DNA of 60,076 nucleotides from Candidatus Mediterraneibacter norwichensis (GTDB lineage Bacteria; Bacillota; Clostridia; Lachnospirales; Lachnospiraceae), in NCBI GenBank assembly GCA_019112765.1, contig DXIU01000095.1, positions 1 through 60,076 on the forward strand, given 5' to 3'. The notes below the pieces were generated by a model. The model ran no database searches and was not told the origin of the DNA. It saw only the letters and a program-made list of their open reading frames with translations. Shown one piece after another: positions 9,818 to 17,312 of the stretch. The translations under genes and the position numbers were made by a program. How positions within the stretch are numbered: the stretch's first letter is position 1; each line of letters opens with the position of its first letter.

Positions 9818-11992
9818 ATGGAACAACGGGATATACCGGTGGAAACACCGGAACAGGACGAATTTGGGATCGGAAAATATGTGAAGGGCCTTTGCTCTTT
9901 TATAAAAAGCAGCGATACGCCCATTACAATTGCCCTGCACGGAGAGTGGGGGAGCGGAAAGACCTCATTTATGAAAATGATGGAGTACTGTCTGTGCTCC
10001 CCGAAACTGCCGGAAAGTGAGCGGTATGATGCCATCTGGCTCAATACATGGGATCTGTTTCTGGAAAATGAATACGATGTGGCTGTTAAGAAGCTGCTCT
10101 CCAGTCTGTTTTCCCAGCTGGAAGAGCACTTTGAAAAGCTGCACACAAAGAAGAAAAGCGACGAACGCAGAAAACAGATCAGGGAATACCTGAAAGGCGT
10201 CTCGAGCGTAATGCTTTCCGCGATCAATATTGAGCTTGAGACATCAGGAAAGGTCCTGGATCAGGTTTTCGGAGGACATGATTTCGCGTCGATCCGGACG
10301 ATAAAGAAGCAGTTCGAGAACTTTTTAAAAGAAGAGGTGGCGCAGAAGTCAAACGGGGTGACGGACCGGGCTTTTCTTATATTTGTGGATGATCTGGACC
10401 GGCTGGAGCCACGGCTTGCGGTAACTTTGCTGGAAGCTCTGAAAAATCTCTTTGACATTGAAAAATGTATTTTTGTTCTGGCCATTGATTATGACGTTGT
10501 CACCTTCGGCGTGGAGCAGAAATACGGCAGCAAGAATATGGCCAACCGGAATATCGGACAGGATTTCTTTGACAAGCTGATCCAGGTGCCCTACCGGATT
10601 CCCATGTCAAAGTATGACATTCAGGGAATGGTCATGGACAGGCTGAAAAAGATTGAATATTTCGAAAGAGCCTATGACTACGAAAAATATGAAGGCAGGA
10701 TTATTGAGATATTTCAGCTGGCCACAAATAAAAATCCCAGAGCCATCAAGCGTCTCCTGAACATGCTGCATCTTATGACGGCCATGAATCTGGGTGAAGA
10801 AAAACGCCACGCGGAACTGCGGATGATGGAGCTGCTGCTGATGGCTCTGCAGCTGTCCTTCCCGTCGGTGTATTCCCTGCTCAGTAAAAACAATAACCTG
10901 GATACATGGAAGATTAATCTGGTTCTGGAAAACCGGGATACTGCCATAAATGACACGGTAAGGGAACAGTATCAGCTGGATGAAGTGTGGAAAGAAGTGA
11001 TCTATCTTGTCGTTTCCCAGGATGAGGTAGTGCGCCATAATTATTACCGGGTGGCACAGCTGCTGGAGATATATGAGCAGCTGCAGGACCGCTGCTACAA
11101 AGTGGGAGAGCGTGTGGAGGACGCGCTGGGAATTGTAAATGTAATATGCGCTGATTCTGAAAAAACCGGTCAGGTCGAATATGACGGAGAGTCTTATGAC
11201 CGTTCTTCCCAGACCCAGTACCGGCAGGGCGCGAAACTTGTAAATGCCATTGATTTCAGCGGATTCTCCAGAGTGCTGGACGTAGGCTGCGGGAACGGCG
11301 CCACCACAATTGATATGTGGAACAGGAACCGGGATATGCATATAAGGGCCTTCGATCTGGCCGGCAGCCAGATCGACATAGCAAATGAGAAATACCGGCA
11401 GCTGCTGGAATCGATCCCGGAAGGAACTTATGAAGGGGAAATCAATTTCGACGTAATGGACGCGCTGGATCTGAAGGATAAGGAAATGTATGACCTGGTC
11501 TTTTCCAACGCGACCCTTCACTGGATTACAGATGAAAAGCGGATGTACAGACTTCTGTACGAAGCCCTGGAACCGGGCGGTAGGCTGGCTGTGCACCAGG
11601 GCGGACACGGAACCTACGCCGGGCTCCATAAAGCGGTCAGACAGGCCATACATAATCTCGGCCTGGATGACAGATACAGGAAATGGATTTTCCCTGCGTT
11701 TTATCCCAGAAAAGAAGAGATGAAGCTTCTGCTGGAAGGTGTGGGTTTTACGGAGATCCGGGTGGAAAGCGTCTATTCCGATGAGAAGGATAATATGGAT
11801 CTGGTAGATAATTTCGCCAATGCCAGCCTGATTTATTATCATATTCCGGCAGTGTCGGACGAGGAATTCGCGGCGATAAAAGCGGAGTATTTCCGGATAT
11901 GCGAAGCGGAAGAGCCGGACAAGTCGTCCCACCGGTTATATATATTTGCGGAGAGACCGAAAAAGAAAAGGAGAGAAGAGAATGAGGACTGA
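9818..11992 (+). CDS. KAP-family P-loop NTPase fused to a SAM-dependent methyltransferase
   Basis: The protein has 724 residues. The N-terminal half is a KAP NTPase: Walker A EWGSGKTS (about 40-50), Walker B FVDDLDRLE (about 188-197) and the KAP block RAIKRLLN. KAP proteins are usually membrane-associated, but I see no membrane segment here. From about 470 a class I methyltransferase begins, with motif I VLDVGCGNGAT (about 486) and a later SNATLHW block, most like small-molecule (Tam/UbiE-type) enzymes. ATG 9818 is chosen because GGAGG lies about 8 bases upstream; a longer frame starting at 9788 lacks such a site. The 3' end overlaps the acetyltransferase gene by 11 bases, suggesting coupled translation. 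The methylated substrate is unknown. Confidence 0.82.
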   Translation: MEQRDIPVETPEQDEFGIGKYVKGLCSFIKSSDTPITIALHGEWGSGKTSFMKMMEYCLCSPKLPESERYDAIWLNTWDLFLENEYDVAVKKLLSSLFSQLEEHFEKLHTKKKSDERRKQIREYLKGVSSVMLSAINIELETSGKVLDQVFGGHDFASIRTIKKQFENFLKEEVAQKSNGVTDRAFLIFVDDLDRLEPRLAVTLLEALKNLFDIEKCIFVLAIDYDVVTFGVEQKYGSKNMANRNIGQDFFDKLIQVPYRIPMSKYDIQGMVMDRLKKIEYFERAYDYEKYEGRIIEIFQLATNKNPRAIKRLLNMLHLMTAMNLGEEKRHAELRMMELLLMALQLSFPSVYSLLSKNNNLDTWKINLVLENRDTAINDTVREQYQLDEVWKEVIYLVVSQDEVVRHNYYRVAQLLEIYEQLQDRCYKVGERVEDALGIVNVICADSEKTGQVEYDGESYDRSSQTQYRQGAKLVNAIDFSGFSRVLDVGCGNGATTIDMWNRNRDMHIRAFDLAGSQIDIANEKYRQLLESIPEGTYEGEINFDVMDALDLKDKEMYDLVFSNATLHWITDEKRMYRLLYEALEPGGRLAVHQGGHGTYAGLHKAVRQAIHNLGLDDRYRKWIFPAFYPRKEEMKLLLEGVGFTEIRVESVYSDEKDNMDLVDNFANASLIYYHIPAVSDEEFAAIKAEYFRICEAEEPDKSSHRLYIFAERPKKKRREENED

Positions 11993-12539
11993 GTATGTGG
12001 GCAAGGTAACCGATGAAAAAGAAAAACAGCAGCTATGGGAGATCCTGTGTGAATGTGATCAGGAGTTCTGGCCGCCGCTGTCAGCGAGGAACAGCTCGGT
12101 GCAGAAGGATCTCAGAAGCGGCGCCCCGGCGGAGGAGCAGGCCGGAGACATGGTGCAGAAACCGACAGTCTATTTTGACGAGATGATCGGTCAGGAATTT
12201 ATTCTTGCCTTTGATGAGGATGGAAATGTAGCAGGCTTTATGACATTCAAAAAGGATTACACCTGTGATGCTCTCAGGGATTTCGGCACATCTCTGTATA
12301 TTACGACGATCTGTGTAAAAAAGAATCTGCGCAGGCAGCATATCATGAGCGGGCTGTACGACTGCATGGAGACAACAGCAGCAGAAGCATGCGGCTGCCC
12401 CCGTATCTCTACCAGAACATGGTCGGAGAATGAAGCCCATATGAAGGGACTTCAGCACAGAGGCTACCGGCTGCTGGCGGTGCTGAAGGATGACAGAGGG
12501 CCGGGGATTGATACGGTGTATTATGGAATGGAGCGCTGA
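11982..12539 (+). CDS. GNAT-family N-acetyltransferase-like protein
   Basis: The protein has 185 residues with a GNAT-like layout: an N-terminal helical part, a core strand FILAFDEDGNVAGFMTF, then TTICVKKNLRRQHIMSGL, which sits where the acetyl-CoA pyrophosphate loop is found, and a late strand ending in YYGMER. The (R/Q)xxGx(G/A) motif is imperfect, so activity is not certain. The start at 11982 lies inside the last codons of the KAP-methyltransferase gene, with AAAGGAGAG in front, so the two are translationally linked and probably act together. The substrate is unknown; a protein or a small metabolite modified with the neighbouring methyltransferase are both possible. Confidence 0.7.
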   Translation: MRTEYVGKVTDEKEKQQLWEILCECDQEFWPPLSARNSSVQKDLRSGAPAEEQAGDMVQKPTVYFDEMIGQEFILAFDEDGNVAGFMTFKKDYTCDALRDFGTSLYITTICVKKNLRRQHIMSGLYDCMETTAAEACGCPRISTRTWSENEAHMKGLQHRGYRLLAVLKDDRGPGIDTVYYGMER

Positions 12540-12827
12540 GCAGAAATAATACTTTATTTAAGGAGATATTTATTTCCCTGTAAAACGAGTGTATAATTTA
12601 ATTATGTTTTAATCACATCCTGCTACATAGAAGAGACCCGGGGCATGGCGATGCTGTAATTGGCAGTAAGAATTAAGGGGAAAGGATCAGGGAAAGCGAG
12701 GCGATTGTGAATGGTATACTGATAATTTTGAGGATATTTTTGAAATGTTTATGAAAGATGATTTTATCTTTTCATTAGGATTCCAGCTTTATCTGGCAAA
12801 AAATAATATAATCGGAGGTAAAAAATT
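12540..12827 (+). promoter_or_regulatory. luxS upstream region with a possible -10
   Basis: This 288-base gap holds TATAAT at 12592-12597 (preceded by TG), which would give luxS a leader of roughly 220 bases. I looked for a SAM- or SAH-binding riboswitch fold and could not recognise one. A strong GGAGGT ribosome binding site lies near 12815. Confidence 0.4.
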
Positions 12828-13295
12828 ATGGAAAGAATCGCAAGTTTTACAATTAATCATCTGGAACTTTTCCCGGGACTGTATGTTTCAAGAAGAGACC
12901 GGCGCGAAGACTGTGCTATCACTACTTTCGATATGAGGATAACCGCGCCGAACAGAGAACCTGTAGTTGATATGCCGGCCCTTCATACCATCGAGCATAT
13001 GGCGGCCACATATCTCAGGAATTCTGACCGGAAAGATGATATCGTCTACTTTGGACCAATGGGATGCCGCACAGGCTGTTATATCGTTATGTTCGGAGAT
13101 CTGAATCCGGAGGATATTTATGAACTGGTAATAAATATGTGCGACTTTATTATTTCATATGAAGGAGAAATTCCCGGAGCTCAGCCGGATCAGTGCGGTA
13201 ACTATTCAGAACAGAATCTGAATATGGCAAAATACTATATCAGAAGGTACCGGGATGATCTGATGACAAATAAGAGATTTTCCTATCCGGATTGA
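12828..13295 (+). CDS. luxS: S-ribosylhomocysteine lyase LuxS
   Basis: LuxS splits S-ribosylhomocysteine into homocysteine and the AI-2 precursor DPD in the cytoplasm, as part of the activated methyl cycle. The 155-residue product has the normal length and all the expected signatures: the metal-binding HTIEH (His53 and His57), catalytic Cys84 in GCRTGCYIV, and the third metal ligand Cys123 in QCGNY. GGAGGT stands 9 bases before the ATG. It is a housekeeping-type gene sitting among conflict-type genes; the methyltransferase fusion two genes upstream would feed S-adenosylhomocysteine into this pathway, though that link is only inference. No pfs (nucleosidase) gene is nearby. Confidence 0.95.
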   Translation: MERIASFTINHLELFPGLYVSRRDRREDCAITTFDMRITAPNREPVVDMPALHTIEHMAATYLRNSDRKDDIVYFGPMGCRTGCYIVMFGDLNPEDIYELVINMCDFIISYEGEIPGAQPDQCGNYSEQNLNMAKYYIRRYRDDLMTNKRFSYPD

Positions 13296-13327
13296 TTGAA
13301 GAGAAAATATATATGTTTATGCAAGGG

Positions 13328-13366
13328 AAGGGCTGGCGGAAGCAAAAACCGGCAGGCCTTGTTTTA
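13328..13366 (+). terminator. Imperfect hairpin with T-rich tail after luxS
   Basis: Twelve-base arms with two mismatches enclose an A-rich loop and are followed by GTTTTA, 33 bases after the luxS stop. It is a plausible but not strong intrinsic terminator. Confidence 0.45.
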
Positions 13367-13455
13367 TATTACAGATTTTCTGACGTGACTATTCTGATAA
13401 GTTTGTTCCTGCATGAAGGATCATCCGGAATAAAATAAAAATTTTAATCACGGTC

Positions 13456-13464
13456 TGTTATAAT
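13456..13464 (+). promoter_or_regulatory. Extended -10 promoter before the DUF4062-NACHT gene
   Basis: TGTTATAAT is a perfect extended -10 with a weak AT-rich -35 region, 82 bases before the ATG at 13546. It would separate this gene from luxS transcription. Confidence 0.5.
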
Positions 13465-13545
13465 GAATTCCGGCAGTATGAGTAATCAGCAGCAGAACAG
13501 GCTTCCTGCCGGATGAAAACCAGATATATGAGGGAGGGCAGCATC

Positions 13546-16500
13546 ATGAAAAATATCTTTGTATCAAGTACATTCCGGGACATGCATGAGGAACGGGACA
13601 TCCTGCATGAGAGGGTTATGCCGGAATTAAACGAGTATGCCGCCGGTTACGGGGAGAGCGTGTCGTTCTGTGATCTCCGCTGGGGCGTAAACACAGAAGA
13701 TCTGGAGAGCGAAGAAGGATCCCGGAAGGTTCTCTCCGTATGCCTGGACGAGATAGACCGGTGCAGGCCATATATGCTGGTCATACTGGGAGAACGCTAC
13801 GGCTGGATCCCGGAGCCGGAAACTATGCTGGCAGCAGAAGAAGGCAGAGAAGGGCTGGATCCGGATGATCTGGAGAAAAGTGTCACCGCGCTGGAAATTG
13901 AGTATGGAGCTCTGCGCGGCAAGGGGCAGCTAAGCCGTACTTTGTTCTACTTCCGGGAGTTTGAGGGACCGGCTCCGGAAGGATACGGGCAGGAGGATGC
14001 GCTGCATGCCGAAAAGCTTTCGGAACTTAAAGCACGTATCCGGAAACTGGCAGGGGAAAATCTGCACACCTATACCGTAAGCTGGGACAGTGAAAAGCAG
14101 GCCCTGAAAGGGATGGAGCAGTTTGCGGCGCAGGTAACGGAAGACGTGAAAAAACTGATGGAAGCAGAGTGGAAAGCGTACGCGGATCTTTCCCCTTATG
14201 AAAAGGACAGACGGTTCCAGTGGGATTACGCGCGGCAGAAAGGAGAGCAGTTCCGGGCCCGGGAAGATCTTGTTGAAGAATACATAGAAAAACTGAATCA
14301 CGGGCAGAAACTTCTTGCTCTGACCGGACCTGCGGGAAGCGGAAAGAGTACCCTTATGGCAAGGCTGGCACTGCAGCTTCGGAATGCAGGAAAAGAAGTC
14401 CTGCCGGTGTTCTGCGGGAGCACAGTGTTCTGCAGGAATGCGCTGGATATAATCCGCTATATTGTCCGTTATATAGAAGACCGGTTTTCCCTGCCTCACT
14501 TTGAAGAAAAGGCTGACGAAGGCAGCTCGGAAATGAACCGGACGCCGGGGGCGGGCGCAGGAAATGACGGCGGAGAGCAGGGCCGGACGAAGATTGACCG
14601 CTGGACAGACCGCATGAAAGACCTGTGCGCATGGTATACGGAAAAAGCAGAAAAGGAACTGGTCATTCTGGTGGACGCGGCAGATCAGCTGACTGCAGAT
14701 GAAGCAAGAGAACGGCTTCGTTTTATTCCGCCGGATCTGTCAGACAAGGTAAAGGCCGTGTGCTCTTTCCTGGATACATTCCATCCTGAATATTACAGCG
14801 GGCCGGAAGAGACGGAGACGGTGCTTCCGCTGGCGGAGACGGATAAAAGAGAAGTTGTGAAAGGAATCCTTTCCTTCCTGAGAAGAGAACTGTCGGAACC
14901 CGTAATCGACAGAATTGTGGGGAAGAAGGGAGCGGCCAGTCCGCTGTATCTGAGTCTGACTGTGCAGCGGCTGGTGATGATGGATAAAAGTGATTTCGAA
15001 AAAATTGTGGAGCAGGGCGACGGAATCGATGCGATTACGGCGCGGCAGCTGGAAGTGGTGGACAGTCTGCCGGAGAACCTGGATGAACTGTGCATGGATA
15101 TCGTACACGCGGCATCCGGGAAGCTGGGAGGATACCTGGCAGAGATGGCGGCACAGTATATCGCGTTATCCAGATACGGCCTGAGAGAGAAAGATCTGGA
15201 AGGAATACTGACTGCCAGGGGACTTAAATGGAACAGTCTGGATTTCACCCTCTTTATCCGGTATATGAAGAGCTTTTTCCTGTTAAGAGACGACGGAAGA
15301 TGGGACTTTACCCACAGGAGTATCCGGGAAGGCTTCCGGAAACACAGCGCGGACGCGAAAAAACTGCACCGGGAAATTCTGGAATATTTAAAGAAGCTGG
15401 ATGTCCGGGATGAGATGCGTGTGGGCGAGACCGCGTATCACTGTTATGGGGCGGACGACAAAGAGTATTTTATAAGATATGTCAGTGAATATGAATACCA
15501 GAAGAATATCATAGGTCCGGCGGCAAAAACTGCATACGAGATATCTCTGCAGGACGGCGGAGAATGGCTGTGCGGGGCAGTCAGGCGGGGGGAAGAACTT
15601 CAGGCGGATCGTAAATTTACAGCGTTTCTTATTTTTGATGTGAAAGAGAATTTCAGTAATTCCCGGAAGGAGCTGGAGATTCAGCTGAAAGTATTTTCCG
15701 CGGCTGCGGATCTGGCTTATATCCAGGCAGAAATGCAGAATGACAGTGCGGATCCCGGCAGTCTGCCCGGTTTGAAAAAGAAATGGAATAATGAGATCGG
15801 AGGAAATTATCAGGAGCTGTACGAGGTATACAAAAAGACCATAAACGATATCTCTGGTACAGGCTGCTCTGACGGCCGGGAACTGTGCGAGGTATACGAA
15901 AAAGCCCTCCGACGGCAGCAGGAGAACCGGGAAACGAAGCGGGATGTAATCAGCCTGTGTAATTTGGGTGTCAGTTATGACAATATTGCCCAGGTATATG
16001 TAGAACTGGGCGGAGCGGAAAATTTACAGAAGGCCCTTGAAATATACGAGAGGAGCCTTCGGATAGCGGAATTTACGGCAGAAAAAGATCCTTCGGAAGA
16101 AAGAAAGCGCGAGCTGAGCATAAGTTATAACAACGTGGGCAGAGTCTGCCAGAAACTGGGCGGTGAGCAGAACTTCCGGAAAGCATATGAGATGTATGAA
16201 AAGGGGCTTCGTATAGCAGAAGCTCTGGCAGAAAAGCATGGAACCGCGGAGAGCCTGGAGGATCTGGTTATAAGTTTTCACAGAATGGGAGATGTGTACT
16301 CGAATCTGGGCGGTGAGAAGGAATTTCAGACAGCACAGGAGATGTATGAGAAAGCGCTTCATATAGCAGAACCTCTGGCTGCAAGAGTGAAGACAGCACG
16401 GGGCTGGCGTCTTCTGAGCATCAGTTACAATAAAGTCGGGGAAATCTGTGAAAAGAGGGGAGGAGCGGAAAACTTCCGCAGGGCATATGAAATGTATGAG

Positions 16501-17196
16501 AACGGCCTCCGTATAGCGGAGTTTCTGGCAAGGGAGCCGGGAACAGCAGAATATCTCAAAGAACTGAGCTTCAGTTATATGAGAATGGGAGGCGCATATG
16601 AAAAATCAGGAAGAGCAGAGGATCTTCAGAAAGCGTATGTGATGTATGAAAAAAGCCTGGAAATCCGACAGATGCTGGCAGAGAATCAGAAAAATGCAGA
16701 AAGTCAGCGGGAGCTGCTTATGAGCTATTCGTTAATGGGTGACATATGCGGGAAAACAGGCGGAGCGGCGAATTTTCAGAAAGCCCGGCAGATGTACGAA
16801 AAGAGTGTTCAGCTTGCCGAAATGCTTGCCGCAAAGCTGGGAACAGAAGAGAGCCTGAGGGATCTGAGTGTAAGCTGGACCAAAATGGCGGAGATATGCG
16901 AAAAGCAGGGAGGACAGGAGGATCTGAAGCTGGCCTGGGAGTTATATAACAGGAGTCTGATAATCCAGTCGGAACTTGCAGAGAAACAGAAAAGTATTCA
17001 GAGCTATACGGACCAGATTATAGGCCTGTACCATGTGGCCTGTCATCCAATGACAGAACCTGGTGTAAGCAGGCAATATTTAGAACAGATGTGCTCCATA
17101 TCGGAAATGCTGTACCGGCAGACACAGAGCCCGAGATACAGACAGTTTATTGAGATTGCGAAAGCCATGCTGGCAGAGCTGCAGCCGTATTTATAA
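13546..17196 (+). CDS. DUF4062 - NACHT NTPase - 50-residue TPR-like repeat protein
   Basis: The protein has 1216 residues. Residues 1-95 are a DUF4062 domain (KNIFVSSTFRDM, then DLRWGV), a Rossmann-like TIR relative common in NLR-like proteins. A NACHT NTPase follows with intact Walker A GPAGSGKST (about 260) and Walker B LVILVDAADQL (about 372-382). From about 821 there are seven consecutive repeats of 50 residues, each with a GGAENLQKA..YE.SL.IAE pattern, forming a helical TPR-like sensor surface. The layout resembles eukaryotic NPHP3/TEP1-type and bacterial STAND proteins, which oligomerise on ligand binding. ATG 13546 is chosen for its GGGAGGG site; earlier codons in frame lack one. I infer a ligand-triggered switch; the ligand and output are unknown. 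Confidence 0.85.
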   Translation: MKNIFVSSTFRDMHEERDILHERVMPELNEYAAGYGESVSFCDLRWGVNTEDLESEEGSRKVLSVCLDEIDRCRPYMLVILGERYGWIPEPETMLAAEEGREGLDPDDLEKSVTALEIEYGALRGKGQLSRTLFYFREFEGPAPEGYGQEDALHAEKLSELKARIRKLAGENLHTYTVSWDSEKQALKGMEQFAAQVTEDVKKLMEAEWKAYADLSPYEKDRRFQWDYARQKGEQFRAREDLVEEYIEKLNHGQKLLALTGPAGSGKSTLMARLALQLRNAGKEVLPVFCGSTVFCRNALDIIRYIVRYIEDRFSLPHFEEKADEGSSEMNRTPGAGAGNDGGEQGRTKIDRWTDRMKDLCAWYTEKAEKELVILVDAADQLTADEARERLRFIPPDLSDKVKAVCSFLDTFHPEYYSGPEETETVLPLAETDKREVVKGILSFLRRELSEPVIDRIVGKKGAASPLYLSLTVQRLVMMDKSDFEKIVEQGDGIDAITARQLEVVDSLPENLDELCMDIVHAASGKLGGYLAEMAAQYIALSRYGLREKDLEGILTARGLKWNSLDFTLFIRYMKSFFLLRDDGRWDFTHRSIREGFRKHSADAKKLHREILEYLKKLDVRDEMRVGETAYHCYGADDKEYFIRYVSEYEYQKNIIGPAAKTAYEISLQDGGEWLCGAVRRGEELQADRKFTAFLIFDVKENFSNSRKELEIQLKVFSAAADLAYIQAEMQNDSADPGSLPGLKKKWNNEIGGNYQELYEVYKKTINDISGTGCSDGRELCEVYEKALRRQQENRETKRDVISLCNLGVSYDNIAQVYVELGGAENLQKALEIYERSLRIAEFTAEKDPSEERKRELSISYNNVGRVCQKLGGEQNFRKAYEMYEKGLRIAEALAEKHGTAESLEDLVISFHRMGDVYSNLGGEKEFQTAQEMYEKALHIAEPLAARVKTARGWRLLSISYNKVGEICEKRGGAENFRRAYEMYENGLRIAEFLAREPGTAEYLKELSFSYMRMGGAYEKSGRAEDLQKAYVMYEKSLEIRQMLAENQKNAESQRELLMSYSLMGDICGKTGGAANFQKARQMYEKSVQLAEMLAAKLGTEESLRDLSVSWTKMAEICEKQGGQEDLKLAWELYNRSLIIQSELAEKQKSIQSYTDQIIGLYHVACHPMTEPGVSRQYLEQMCSISEMLYRQTQSPRYRQFIEIAKAMLAELQPYL
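16010..17005 (+). repeat. Seven in-frame ~150-bp repeats encoding TPR-like units
   Basis: Each unit begins with a Gly-Gly acidic pair followed by NLQKA and YEKSL..AE blocks, period 50 codons. Units are diverged at the DNA level but regular in spacing, so the array is old and selected rather than a recent duplication. Confidence 0.8.
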
Positions 17197-17241
17197 GAAA
17201 CGGAGTATCAGAGCTGCCAGGCGGCATTTCCCTGCGGCCGA

Positions 17242-17270
17242 TTGTCATTTCCTATGATTCAGAGTATAAT
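17242..17270 (+). promoter_or_regulatory. Sigma-A-type promoter of the TIR-SecD-like gene
   Basis: TTGTCA (17242-17247) and TATAAT (17265-17270) are separated by exactly 17 bases and end 42 bases before the ATG at 17313. It is one of the best promoters inside the island. Confidence 0.75.
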
Positions 17271-17312
17271 TAGCAATGTTATTATCTGAGGATTCTGAGA
17301 GGAATGAGAACA

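Noticed and set aside
10607..11932. 441-codon open frame on the - strand
   Set aside because: It lies opposite the KAP-methyltransferase gene, which has clear domain motifs. The antisense product has no recognisable pattern.
12540..12827. SAM/SAH-type riboswitch before luxS
   Set aside because: I could not find the conserved core or a convincing terminator/antiterminator pair; only a possible -10 and leader are supported.
16010..17005. Possible repeat array or satellite
   Set aside because: The period of 150 bases is an in-frame protein repeat with diverged DNA, not a DNA element.
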